From positions 1 to 32,285 of the forward strand of contig PAAT01000079.1 in NCBI GenBank assembly GCA_002698965.1: a stretch of 32,285 nt of DNA, in the 5' to 3' direction. This document shows positions 8,096 through 18,300 of this stretch, in pieces (within the stretch, counting starts at the first letter, position 1; each line of letters begins with the position of its first letter). The position numbers were made by a program, and so were the translations under genes. The notes beneath the pieces are model-generated. The model searched no databases. It saw only the letters and a list, made by a program, of their open reading frames with translations, and was not told the DNA's origin. Source of the DNA: Rhodopirellula sp. GTDB lineage: Bacteria; Planctomycetota; Planctomycetia; Pirellulales; Pirellulaceae.

Positions 8096-8974
8096 CTACC
8101 ACACTTCAACCTGACGGACCAAAGCCACTCCGGTTTGAGCTTCCACCTCTGCCTGCACATGATTCAACAGTGAAACCGCACTATCGACGGACCCCCCCTC
8201 TTTGAGTTCCAAGTAATTCGAACACGCATCACAAAGACTTGCTGCGCCGATCGTTGCTCCTTTCAGCCCAGATGACTCAATAAGGCTTTCTGCTGTAACA
8301 CCCCCATGGTCACGAAACATACAAATCGTACCCGACGCACCGCGAGGTTGCTGTGCTTTTTTCAAAATCCACTGCGTCTGAGTTCGTTTAGTGACTTCGA
8401 TCGAATCAATCGTTTTCAGTTCAAACACACCCTCAAGGATAACCAGTTCATTTAATGAGGATTCGCGATAAGCAAAGCGTAATTGATCACCATCACGCAC
8501 CAGGACATCTCCATCTCGCGTTAGAACCTTGACTGCTCGAGTCCACTGTCCAATGTCGTCATTATGTGTTCCGGCGTTGGTCTTAAGTGCACCAGCCACG
8601 GTCCCTGGGATGCCTGCCAATGACTCCAGGCCGCTTAATCCTTCTCGAGCCGCGGTACTTAAAAGCTGTACTAATTTAGCTCCCCCACTTGCTGTTACAC
8701 GATTGCCTTCCACAGAAATCTCTGTAAATGCTGCTGCAGACAAATGAACAACCATGGCGTCCACGACTTCCGATGCCACAAGGATATTTGATCCGCCGCC
8801 CAGCAATTTAACCGATAGGTCGCGCGATTTACAAAGTGAAACTAGAGACACCAGTTCATTTTCTGTGGTGGGCTCTGCAAAATACCGTGCGATTCCCCCC
8901 GTACGAAGCCAGCTATAGGGGGCTAACGGTTCCTGATCACGTACGATATGTTCCAATCCGTTGAAGTCTTCCAT
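8096..8974 (-). CDS. murB: UDP-N-acetylenolpyruvoylglucosamine reductase (MurB), divergent active site
   Basis: 292-residue flavoenzyme that reduces UDP-GlcNAc-enolpyruvate to UDP-MurNAc in peptidoglycan precursor synthesis. The FAD-binding stretches are clear: SWLRTGGIARYF, VKLLGGGSNILV, GLESLAGIPGTVAGALKTNAG. YRESSL matches the substrate-site YR[DE]S. The catalytic proton donor, Ser in E. coli, aligns with Cys218 in TICMFRDH, a substitution known in some MurB. The C-terminal catalytic Glu of the PEVR motif aligns with Gln288 (LVRQVEVW). The domain pattern fits the shorter type II enzymes. Upstream is the kinase-Hsp70 gene (87 bp), and downstream the ftsQ-like gene. No good ribosome-binding site precedes the ATG. 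Confidence 0.88.
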   Translation of the reverse strand: MEDFNGLEHIVRDQEPLAPYSWLRTGGIARYFAEPTTENELVSLVSLCKSRDLSVKLLGGGSNILVASEVVDAMVVHLSAAAFTEISVEGNRVTASGGAKLVQLLSTAAREGLSGLESLAGIPGTVAGALKTNAGTHNDDIGQWTRAVKVLTRDGDVLVRDGDQLRFAYRESSLNELVILEGVFELKTIDSIEVTKRTQTQWILKKAQQPRGASGTICMFRDHGGVTAESLIESSGLKGATIGAASLCDACSNYLELKEGGSVDSAVSLLNHVQAEVEAQTGVALVRQVEVW

Positions 8975-9061
8975 TTTTGGTACTACTGTCCATTCGAAAA
9001 ACTAGTTCTAGTTCACTCGGATAATAGGCAAACCACGGACAGGTGTCAACGCAAACCATCG

Positions 9062-11602
9062 TTACATACCACTACAAAGCATTACTGTTTCCACCCACTC
9101 TCGCCAGCGATACAGGTCAACGCTTCCCATTTCCGTTTTACGAATCACCGGAACCGGTATTTGTTGCGTATTGCCTGGCACCTCTGCCATCACAGACAAT
9201 CGACCATGCAGGTCATAACGGAAAAATAAAGTTAACTCCGTCTTCTTTGGCAGATTGGCCGGTAATCCGTCGATCCGGCATACGCCCACATCCACACAAT
9301 CCAAGGGATCCTTACCCTCTCCCTCCAGTAATTGGAGGACGAGCGATTGCTGATTGTCTTCATGCGTCGGAAAAATCTTCTTAGCTCGGACCGGACGGGG
9401 CGTCCCTTTAGGGACAATTCCAACGTTCACCTTCTTCCCCGATTTCAAATCAGTACCTTGTATTCCGAGTCCGCGCGATGTGATATTTTCTATCTTCACA
9501 GCTACCTTTTGCCCCATTGAACCGGCACTCACGAGCTCTGCATAGACAGCAGCACCTTCTGCAACGCACGATGACGACATTTTAGTAAGCTCTGCCTTAG
9601 GGAATCTGGTCGAGACCATTTCTCGAATCATCGGCATGTTCGTACTCCCACCAGCAAGCAGGACACGTTGGATCTCGCTCGTTTCAATCCCGCTAGCTGC
9701 GGTTACCTCTTCAAGGTATTTGTCAATCCTCTTTAACAAGTCTGCTGATATCTCTTCAAGTTTATTACGCCCCACAGAGACTTTGGTGGTTTGCCCTGGA
9801 ACCTGAACTTTAATGGCAACAATATCCTTCTCGCTCAATTTCTCCTTAGCCCATTCACAACCTCGCATCAACTGGTACGCCTGACGCATGTCTTCCCGCG
9901 GGTCATACTGGTAAGCACCTACTAAACCATCACTTACTAGATCTCCAAGCAATTCGTCAAAATCGGCGCCACCTAATCTAGCATCACCACCAGTACTATG
10001 CACCTTAAGGGTTCCCTCGCCAAACCCTATCACGGAGAGATCTAATTTACCGGCTCCCAGATCCATCACGAGTGCCTTCTCGTTAAGACCTGCATTTTCG
10101 TCGCGATAAAATGAAAGTGCCGTTGCCAATGTTTCATCTACTAGACCGGTAATTTTGAGACCAGCAATCTCGGCCATATGCTGTACAGTCTCCCTCTGAA
10201 CTTCACCATAGAACCCCGGCACGGCCAACGTCACTTCCCTGCACTGGCCAACGAGGCGTTGAGCATCACTAGCAAGCTTAGCCAACACTAATGCCCCCAA
10301 GACTTCCGGTGGATACTTTTCACCTCCTAACTCGGCAGGGAACAACGGACGTCCTATAAAACGTTTAACCTCCATTGCCAAAGATCCAACATCTCGCATC
10401 GAGCGTTCAATTGCCTTACGACCAATCGCCGTGTCCATAGCATCGACAATCACCACCGCACTTGGAGTGTCTTCATTACCCTCACTGTCGGCAATCGTTT
10501 GCGAAACCGATTCCGTATTGAGCCAAGCAACCCGACTGTTGCCCGTACCAAAATCAATTCCAATGGGAAAACCCTGTGTGTTTTGAGCACGCCTCAATTC
10601 GGTCATTAACGTCGACGAACTGTTATCTTCCCGATTAGCATACGCGTCCTGCAACGCCTGACGAAACTCACCTAGCGAGTCGTAACGGTCTTCGGGGCGT
10701 TTGGAGACAAGTCTCGCAAAAATGTCGTCAAGCCAAATGGGAATTTCGCTATTCTGTGCTGACATCGATGGGATTTTTGAATTCGCATGGGCCATCAACG
10801 TTTGAATCATGTCCCCGGTGTAAACCGATTTACCGAGGAGCATGTAATACAAGGTACAGCCAAGACTATAGATATCACTACGATGGTCGACACTATGAGG
10901 ATCTTTAGCCTGTTCCGGCGACATGTAATTTACGGTACCCATAATCACACCGCTCTTGGTCAGGTTTTCATCCTGTTCCTGTCCATAACGTGCCGTCCCC
11001 ATATCCAGCAACTTCACGACGCCGTCTACATCCAGCATTAGATTACTGGGCTTGATATCACGATGCACCATGCCGCGATCGTGCGCAGACTGCAATCCAG
11101 TGGCTGCCTGTAATATATAATTAACCGCCCGGTCAACGTTGAACGGCCCATGCTCTTTAATCAATTTCGAAAGCGGCTGACCATCGACATACTCCATCAC
11201 CAGGAAATGGACACCTGAATCTTCTCCAGCATCAAAGGCAGTGACAATATTAGGATGGAATAATTGAGCTGCTGCTTTCACTTCCTGATGGAACCGTTCG
11301 ACTGCTTCAGGCCGCTTCATCATATTTCGCGGTAAAACCTTAAGCGCGACAATTCTATCCATGCGGACGTGACGAGCCTTAAACACCATCCCCATACCGC
11401 CTGCGCCGATCTTACCCAGCAATACATAGTCACCCAAAACCGGTAATTTCGGTTTGCCTTGAGCAGCTTCCATCTCATCGGAAATGCCACCCTCGGTCGT
11501 CTCGTCCAGATCTTGGGATGTACCATCATCAAACGCAGGCTGATGAAAACGGGTTTCATCCTGCTCATCACTTTGATCAAGGCTTTCCGGTAAGTCGCTC
11601 AA
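9062..11602 (-). CDS. Serine/threonine protein kinase fused to an Hsp70 (DnaK-like) domain
   Basis: 846 residues, no transmembrane segment, so likely cytoplasmic. An acidic N-terminal tail of about 55 residues precedes a Hanks-type kinase (about 58-320). The kinase has the glycine loop KIGAGGMGMVF, Lys88 in VALKVL, MVHRDIKPSNLML with Asp182, a D-M-G (200-202) in place of D-F-G, and GTVNYMSPEQ. An Hsp70 ATPase follows (about 346-690), with phosphate loops IGIDFGTGNSRVAWLN and LVMDLGAGKLDLSVIGFG and the adenosine motif VLLAGGSTNMPMI. The tail (about 700-815) resembles only the beta part of the Hsp70 substrate-binding domain (ENITSRGLGI, DNQQ, LLEGEGKD); no helical lid or EEVD-like end is seen. 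The start is TTG with GGA upstream. It lies 35 bp after copA. Confidence 0.93.
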   Translation of the reverse strand: MSDLPESLDQSDEQDETRFHQPAFDDGTSQDLDETTEGGISDEMEAAQGKPKLPVLGDYVLLGKIGAGGMGMVFKARHVRMDRIVALKVLPRNMMKRPEAVERFHQEVKAAAQLFHPNIVTAFDAGEDSGVHFLVMEYVDGQPLSKLIKEHGPFNVDRAVNYILQAATGLQSAHDRGMVHRDIKPSNLMLDVDGVVKLLDMGTARYGQEQDENLTKSGVIMGTVNYMSPEQAKDPHSVDHRSDIYSLGCTLYYMLLGKSVYTGDMIQTLMAHANSKIPSMSAQNSEIPIWLDDIFARLVSKRPEDRYDSLGEFRQALQDAYANREDNSSSTLMTELRRAQNTQGFPIGIDFGTGNSRVAWLNTESVSQTIADSEGNEDTPSAVVIVDAMDTAIGRKAIERSMRDVGSLAMEVKRFIGRPLFPAELGGEKYPPEVLGALVLAKLASDAQRLVGQCREVTLAVPGFYGEVQRETVQHMAEIAGLKITGLVDETLATALSFYRDENAGLNEKALVMDLGAGKLDLSVIGFGEGTLKVHSTGGDARLGGADFDELLGDLVSDGLVGAYQYDPREDMRQAYQLMRGCEWAKEKLSEKDIVAIKVQVPGQTTKVSVGRNKLEEISADLLKRIDKYLEEVTAASGIETSEIQRVLLAGGSTNMPMIREMVSTRFPKAELTKMSSSCVAEGAAVYAELVSAGSMGQKVAVKIENITSRGLGIQGTDLKSGKKVNVGIVPKGTPRPVRAKKIFPTHEDNQQSLVLQLLEGEGKDPLDCVDVGVCRIDGLPANLPKKTELTLFFRYDLHGRLSVMAEVPGNTQQIPVPVIRKTEMGSVDLYRWREWVETVMLCSGM

Positions 11603-11637
11603 ATATTTATTTCCATCAGAGGAGTGACACGTATGCT

Positions 11638-14061
11638 TTAAATTAACGAAATACGGGACAAACGTAAACTATTAAGTACTACCAGAATACTTGAAGTCGC
11701 CATGATACATGCTGCAATTACTGGTGTAAGGGTAACACCAACACTGGAAAACAATCCAGCTGCCACGGGAATTGCCGATAAATTGTATATAAACGCCCAG
11801 ACTAAATTCTGTCTGATAATCATTCGCGTCTTTTGGGACAATGCGATTAATTCCGTCACCGCGTCTAATCCCGGCTCGAGCATTACGATATCGGCGCTTT
11901 GGACGGCAATGTCGGTACCGCCGAACGCTGCTATACCCACATCCGCTTCAGCCAGTGCAACGGCATCGTTGATACCATCCCCGACAATCGCGACCAGCTC
12001 CCCTGTCGCTTGAAAGGATTTCACGAGATCAACTTTCGCCTCGGGTGTCATCTCACTATGGACCTTATTTATCCCCGCCAACATCGCAGTCTGTCGGCAA
12101 GCAGCATCATTATCTCCGCTAGCTAAAACGACCTGCTCCGTGGCACCACAGTGCTCCTGCAACTCATGAACAACAGCCCGGACACCCGGATAACAACTAG
12201 CTGCCATCGTAAAGCAACCGACGACCTTTCCATCAAGGACCACCCACGAACGCGTCCCACCACCCTCAGCATGAATCTTCATTTTAAATTGTTCCGCTGC
12301 AAATGCATCGTTGACCAAAGACAGGGTTTGGTCATCAACGACACCCCGAATACCCATGCCAGGAATGGTTTCTGGAGCTGAGACCGCGAGGGGACCCGCA
12401 ACAATCTCCCTTCCGGCACAATAATCTAAAATGGTTCTCGCGATAGGATGCGTAAATTGCTGCTCTAACGCGCCAACTAACTGCAATAGATACGCTAAAT
12501 CCAATGATTCATCCAGCAACTCGAACTCCTGCACGTCCAGCCTCGGAGCCGTCAACGTACCAGTCTTATCGAGTAGGAATCGACGAATCTTGGCTAGTTG
12601 TTCCATCGCCACCGGATTCGTTACCAAGGCTCCTAACCTTAGTGCACGAGCCCCGCTAACCAAAGTCGCCACTGGTGTCGCGAGTCCTAATGCACAGGGA
12701 CAGGCAATGACCAGGACCGCCACGGTGGGTCGCCACGCATCCACCAACTCGGTATCGCCCCAAAGTAACCAGCCCGTGAACGTAAAGGCCGCTAGGAGGA
12801 TTAGTGCCGGGACAAAGAAGGATACCACCTTATCTGCCAACTGTTGAATCTGCGGCCGTTGTCCCAGACTCTTTTCCAAACGCTCCATGATCTGATCGTA
12901 TCGCGTGGAACCGGCCTCCGACGTGACAGTTACCCGAAAGCTATCTCCTTCATTGACGGCACCTGCATGCACAGCTTCCCCAGGAGACAGACGTACGGCC
13001 TTAGCTTCTCCCGTCAGCCACGCCCGACTCACAACCGCTTCACCGCCGGTGATGTCCCCATCCAACTGCACTCTTTCGCCGGCTCGCACGACTATTTCCA
13101 TCCCTGCGGTAACCTGCTCGATACAGACCTCGCCAAAACTGCCGCCGGGCAAAACCTTAAGCACCGTCCCTTGCGAATCTGCCTTTAAAACCAGTTGCCC
13201 GATCGCTCGGTTCATCGACAAACTTTCCAGCCATTTGCCAAAACTTACTACTCCCAGAATCATCGGGCTCTCCATCAACATGTGATAGTCACCGTGATGT
13301 TCAAACACCAACGCGCCCACAAAGGCAGCTGTCGTGCCCAAAGCAATCAGCGTATCCATATTTGCCTGTCGATATCGCGCCAAACGCAAAGCGGAAAGTA
13401 AATAAGGACCACCACAGATCAGTTGGACGGCACTGGCAAATCCCAGCACGAGTGCCCACCAGAATTCATAGTCCGGTTGGCTCCACAATGAGAACACCAG
13501 CAAGACGACACACAACAGGGAAAGAACCCAACGCCGACGTAATTTGACTTCATTACGGCGATGCATATCACGAATATTTCCAAACAAATTGGAGCGTGAC
13601 GCAATCACTTCCGCCTGATAGCCCGCCCGCGAAAGCGCCCTGGTAACGGCGGAGGTCGCAACAGCTGTTCCGGTCACCGTCGCACGGCCTGTGATCACCT
13701 CGGCTTTCACTGAAGTAACGCCAGGCAAAGAGGAAACGACGGTTTCAATTGCATGCTCGCAGCTGGCACAGTGCATCCCTCGAATCCGAAGGTGGATAAG
13801 TTCCTCTGTCTTCCGGTCGGCAATCATCTCACCCTGCTTACGCTGGGGGCTGTTTTTATTGGACGTCACGCCATCTACCTGTTGAAGCGTTTCCAGCAAC
13901 GACTCCATCGTGATCGTTTCATCGACACAATAGACCACCAATTGTCCCGTTATTTCCAGAATGGTGACTTCCGACACCCCTTGTAAATTGCACAACACCC
14001 CGGGTACAGAATTCAGGTCGATTCCGTTGAGCCTTTCGATCGGTACCTCTATGATTTTCAT
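11638..14061 (-). CDS. copA: Copper-translocating P-type ATPase (P1B-1, CopA)
   Basis: About 807 residues. It exports Cu+ across the inner membrane using ATP. The order is a degenerate N-terminal ferredoxin-like domain without CxxC, a true metal-binding domain with M-H-C-A-S-C (CxxC near residues 98-101), paired transmembrane helices, the actuator loop with TGEA, the C-P-C-A-L membrane site, phosphorylated Asp in DKTGTLT, the nucleotide-binding HP (THPIARTIL) and GDGINDAVAL. The last two helices carry the YN (FIYNLSAIP) and M-x2-S-S (IMATSS) residues that mark Cu+ specificity. I chose the ATG at 14061; a GTG at 14097 adds 12 residues. Divergent from cinA and followed after 35 bp by the kinase-Hsp70 gene. 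Confidence 0.93.
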   Translation of the reverse strand: MKIIEVPIERLNGIDLNSVPGVLCNLQGVSEVTILEITGQLVVYCVDETITMESLLETLQQVDGVTSNKNSPQRKQGEMIADRKTEELIHLRIRGMHCASCEHAIETVVSSLPGVTSVKAEVITGRATVTGTAVATSAVTRALSRAGYQAEVIASRSNLFGNIRDMHRRNEVKLRRRWVLSLLCVVLLVFSLWSQPDYEFWWALVLGFASAVQLICGGPYLLSALRLARYRQANMDTLIALGTTAAFVGALVFEHHGDYHMLMESPMILGVVSFGKWLESLSMNRAIGQLVLKADSQGTVLKVLPGGSFGEVCIEQVTAGMEIVVRAGERVQLDGDITGGEAVVSRAWLTGEAKAVRLSPGEAVHAGAVNEGDSFRVTVTSEAGSTRYDQIMERLEKSLGQRPQIQQLADKVVSFFVPALILLAAFTFTGWLLWGDTELVDAWRPTVAVLVIACPCALGLATPVATLVSGARALRLGALVTNPVAMEQLAKIRRFLLDKTGTLTAPRLDVQEFELLDESLDLAYLLQLVGALEQQFTHPIARTILDYCAGREIVAGPLAVSAPETIPGMGIRGVVDDQTLSLVNDAFAAEQFKMKIHAEGGGTRSWVVLDGKVVGCFTMAASCYPGVRAVVHELQEHCGATEQVVLASGDNDAACRQTAMLAGINKVHSEMTPEAKVDLVKSFQATGELVAIVGDGINDAVALAEADVGIAAFGGTDIAVQSADIVMLEPGLDAVTELIALSQKTRMIIRQNLVWAFIYNLSAIPVAAGLFSSVGVTLTPVIAACIMATSSILVVLNSLRLSRISLI

Positions 14062-14129
14062 TAAATCGATTATACTTGCTGTTAAATAAGCCCCCACCCC
14101 GAAAATCGCTAACTACGAGTACTAACAAC

Positions 14130-15341
14130 ATGCCCTATTTAATAGCAGAGATCATCTCCATCGGAGATGAGTTAACCAGTGGCCAGCGGCTAGATACGAA
14201 TAGCCAGTGGATCAGCCAACAACTGGGGGCCATTGGCGTGCGAGTCCTGTTCCATACCACCGTGGCAGACGACCTCGCTGCCAATATCAGCGTATTTCAG
14301 CACGCGATCACCCGAGCTGACCTGGTCATAACCACGGGAGGCTTAGGACCAACGGCGGATGACCTCACCCGAGAATCTCTCGCGTCTGCGCTCGGCGTCG
14401 ATCTCTATCAGGACAACGCCGAATTGGATCATATTAAAGAGCTGTTCGCAAAACGTGGTCGCGAAATGCCGCCAAAGAATGCTTCTCAGGCACAATTTCC
14501 CGTTGGCAGTATTCCCGTGCATAACCCTGAGGGAACGGCTCCCGGCATCGACCACAAAGTCGCGAAAGACAGCGGTTCCAAACGCATCTTTTGCTTGCCT
14601 GGGGTACCTGCCGAACTGAAACAAATGTGGAGCCAAGCAGTAGAGCCAGCCATTCTAGAGATGAATCCGAACGGCAAGAGTATGATCAAGCACTTTGTCA
14701 TTAAAACTTTCGGAATGGGGGAAAGCGACATGGAAAGAGCTCTTCCAGACATCATTCGTCGTGATCGCAAACCGACTGTCGGGATCACTGCAAGCTACGC
14801 GACCATTACCCTACGAATCACCACTGAAGGTGACACTACAGAAGAATGCGAGTTGCAGGCCGCAGATACCATCAAAACAATCGAGAACTGTCTAGGGAAT
14901 ATCATCTATGCTCACCACGAATGTGAGATTCAGGAAATCGTCGCCCAACAGCTTTCTGACTCTGACTGTCGCCTGGCAGTCTTAGAATCCGGAACGCGCG
15001 GACTGGTTTCCCACAACCTTCATAGTGTTGCCGACATCGGAAATTCAATCGATCACTGCGAGCTACGCAGTTCGCTATGCGACGGTTATACACCCGACAA
15101 ATTAGAACAACTTGCTAAGGATTTCCACAACTCTCACGACGCACACTTCAGCATGGTAGTAGGTGATGTAATGGAATCAACCAAGGAGGCTGGGCCCTTA
15201 ATTCATGTCGCGATCGTAAGTGAGCGGGAAACGCAAATCGAAGAATTCCGGTTCACAGGGCACTCCGACATTCGCATTGCCAAGGCAGCCAAGCAGGCGA
15301 TCAACTGCCTGCGACTATTTATGTTGTCGCCTAGCGGCTAA
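14130..15341 (+). CDS. CinA-family protein with a decayed C-terminal amidohydrolase domain
   Basis: About 403 residues. The N-terminal MoCF-like/COG1058 domain is well kept: AEIISIGDELTSGQRLDTNSQWISQQL, VADDLAANI, ADLVITTGGLGPTADDLTRE and FCLPGVPAELKQMW. In CinA this domain hydrolyses ADP-ribose-type pyrophosphates and the C-terminal PncC domain deamidates NMN. The C-terminal third here aligns only loosely. The ESCTGG motif is ESGTRG, and the TGIAGP stretch is replaced by VVGDVMESTKEAGPLIHVAI, so deamidase activity is doubtful. The ATG at 14130 (MPYLIAEIISIG) matches the family start; a longer frame from 14076 overlaps the copA leader. It is divergent from copA. The gene symbol is withheld because of the C-terminal decay. 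Confidence 0.87.
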   Translation: MPYLIAEIISIGDELTSGQRLDTNSQWISQQLGAIGVRVLFHTTVADDLAANISVFQHAITRADLVITTGGLGPTADDLTRESLASALGVDLYQDNAELDHIKELFAKRGREMPPKNASQAQFPVGSIPVHNPEGTAPGIDHKVAKDSGSKRIFCLPGVPAELKQMWSQAVEPAILEMNPNGKSMIKHFVIKTFGMGESDMERALPDIIRRDRKPTVGITASYATITLRITTEGDTTEECELQAADTIKTIENCLGNIIYAHHECEIQEIVAQQLSDSDCRLAVLESGTRGLVSHNLHSVADIGNSIDHCELRSSLCDGYTPDKLEQLAKDFHNSHDAHFSMVVGDVMESTKEAGPLIHVAIVSERETQIEEFRFTGHSDIRIAKAAKQAINCLRLFMLSPSG

Positions 15342-15361
15342 AACAACTTGCCCGACAGATC

Positions 15362-18300
15362 CTATTCGCCATCACCTTCAGCCACGGCACCTGCAGGCTG
15401 TGGAGCTTCGAACGTCGCAACTGACTGACCGTTATCTGCCTGCCAGAATCGTACGGTACTGTCCTGACCACCGGCGATTACTATTTTGCCATCGGCACTA
15501 GCCGCCACACTGTACACGAAGTCCGTTGAGCCACTCAACGCTCGGACGTTTCCACCATTGTCAGCTCGCTTGATATGAACATTCTTATCGCCGCAAGAGC
15601 CAACAACATTTATCGAATCACCAACATAGCTGATGCTAGTCACTTCCTTACTAAATCCGCTGATCGTACGTTTTTGATCTCCTGTGCGAAAATCCCAGAT
15701 TTTAACAACCATATCTGCCCCGCTACTGGCTAGTTCCCGACCATCCGCACTCCAGGCAACACCTAAGACATGGTGGGTATGGCCTTCAAAGGAACGAACA
15801 AATGAACCGTCATTAACCTGGAAAACTTTGATGAACCGATCTGAACCGCAAGAGGCGATATACTGCCCGTCTCGGGAGAAATCAACTGCAAACACTGTGT
15901 CCGAATGAGGTTCATCCAACTCCATCACGAGCGAGCCGTCTTCAACATTAAAGATCTTAATCTCGCCACTTCGGGAAGGTTCCCCCCCTGCTGCGGCAAG
16001 TAGTTGCCCATCAGCACTGAAGTCCAGGGCTGTCACTCGATCAACAAATACATCGCCCGAATCCGGCCTACCAATCGTCTGAATCAGATTCCAGGTCGTT
16101 GATGCATGCCATAATCCGACAGCTTTATTTTCTGAAACCGAAATAATTTGATTACCAGCAACAGCAACTGCTTTAACCGGTGCGCCCGTAGCGGCCAAAC
16201 CGTCTATCGGCGCTCCGTTTTCACCACTAAAGAGCCAAACTCGCTGGTCAACACTACCCACGGCAATATTTCCATCGGCAGTGAAAGCTACCGATGTATA
16301 GGGTTGTTCCGTAGCCGCAACTTCAGCGGCAGCTTTATCAGCAATCTCCTTGGCTGAGACCGCGACTGCTTCTTCACCCTTGTGCGTCGCTTCAAAACCT
16401 ACAATGGCGTCGGCTGCTTTTTGCACTGATGTTTCGGCTCGCTCAACACTTCGTTTGGCGGCCGCCTGAGCTCGTTCAGAAGCAGTCTTTTCATCATTCG
16501 CTTTTTGAGCTGCGGTGGCGGCGGCTTTCTGAGCATCCTCTGCCTTCTTGTGTTCTGCATTCGATGTATTAACGGCCGTGTCCGCCGCTTTCTTGCCATC
16601 CGTCGCAGTCTTCTGCGCTGCCGTAGCATCCGTCACAGCTTGCTGAGCACCGTCGACCTTAGCCTGCGCCGCGTCCTTCTTGGCCTGATCATCACCGGCC
16701 GCGGCCAGCTCAGCCTGAGCCGCTTTTAGAAGTTCTTGAGTGGTCTTCAATGCCGCTGCTGCATCCTCCACAGCCTTTTGGGCAGTAACCTGATCGGCAA
16801 CCGACTTTTCCTGAGCCGCTTTCGCAGCAACAAGGGCTTCGTCAGCCGTCTTCAGATCGGCATTCGGCTTTACAGCCGCCTCCGTTTTGGCCTTCAAATC
16901 CTCTTCTGCTTTCGTGAGGGCTTCCTTCACTTTTGTTAGATTGTCATCCTCTGATTTCTTTCGAGCGTTAGCGTCGTCAAGATCTTTTTTAGCGTTATCG
17001 CGAACGCGATTTGCCAACGTGGATCCTCGTTGCAGCGCCGCCACGTTTTCGACAGCCTGGTAATCTCCTTTGAATTCAGCGATCATCTTACCGTCGGCTG
17101 CCGTCCAAAGCTTGCCCGTTTTATTATCACTGACTGAAACAATCTTCGTACCATCTGCATTGACGGACACTCCAGTTACCGCCGCGCCATGTGCAAATGA
17201 GCGTACAGCGGCTCCAGTTTCCACATTAAACAGGCGAGCCGTATTGTCTTTACTGCCGGAAACGAGAAGTTCGCCACGCGCTCCGTATGACTGAACGCTA
17301 GTAACGGGACCACCATGCCCTGCTAGTTCTTTCACGGCGGGCTCAGTTTCACCCTCTGGTACTTCAGGGGCCACCAACGGCCAGCTTCGCAGTTTGTTAT
17401 CTTCGTTTGCTGTCACAATGAGAGTATTTTCAACGGCGAAAGTTACATCGTTGACCGCAGCAGATGTAGTAATCACTCTTAATTCCGCTCCGTCACTGAC
17501 ATTAAACACCTTCGCTGTTTTATCAACCGATCCTGTCGCAACCTTGGCGCCGTCCGAACTAAAGGAAACTCCATTTACCGGACCTGCGTGACCACCCACC
17601 GTAGTTAGCAATTTCTGAGTGGCGACCTCGAAAACTTGAGCGGAGCCATTTGTCAATCCAATGGCAAGGTATTTACCATCGATGCTGGTGGCTGCACTAA
17701 CCGGTACGTCCGCTGTTGCCGGCAAATCGCCAGCCTTGTAATTAGAATTGCGTTCCCAAAGTTTTACCGTCCTGTAACCACCTGCAGCAACACGGTTCCC
17801 ATCAGGACTAAATGCCACCGACTGAACGATATCTAAGAAGGCCACGCCGGGGTTCTTGTAGATACCAGACTCCAGAATGGCGGGATCTGAAAGTCGACCA
17901 ATTTCCGTACGGCTAGGAACATGATAAAGAAATACCTGATTCGCACGACCGGCAGCTGCATAAAATCCATTCTGAGATATATCCACAGCATAGATTGGGT
18001 TCACACCAGCTGGCAATGGCTGCCATGCCACGGGGCCACCGGATCCAGTCACTTCACCTTCCGCGCCCTGATCGATCCACAGCTTGATCAAACCAAGCTG
18101 TTTTGGCGATAGCTGTTTTGCCCCGACATCGTTATCGTCCGGGGGCATAAACGATTCCCGCGCTCTCGAAGCCAGCTGGACAAGAAGGCTTTCCTTGCCA
18201 TTGCCCGGGACGACAGCAGGGCCTTCAAATCCACCCGTCAACAACGCAGCCGGGGTTTCCATAACTAGATCGCTCTCAGCGTCGGTTGAGTTATGGCAGG

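Noticed and set aside
12431..13285. Several plus-strand frames of 114-138 codons opposite copA
   Set aside because: CopA is unambiguous here (CPCAL, DKTGT, TGEA). The antisense frames overlap each other in different registers and show no recognisable domain.
14069..14074. TATAAT on the minus strand just before the copA ATG
   Set aside because: It lies about 7 bases from the start codon and has no -35 at the right distance, so it would require a leaderless mRNA. Probably chance in AT-rich sequence.
16313..17035. Low-complexity repetitive stretch that might be a tandem repeat or array
   Set aside because: The bases are not exact repeats and there is no spacer structure. The pattern is explained by Ala/Lys/Asp/Glu codons of a coiled coil within one continuous frame.
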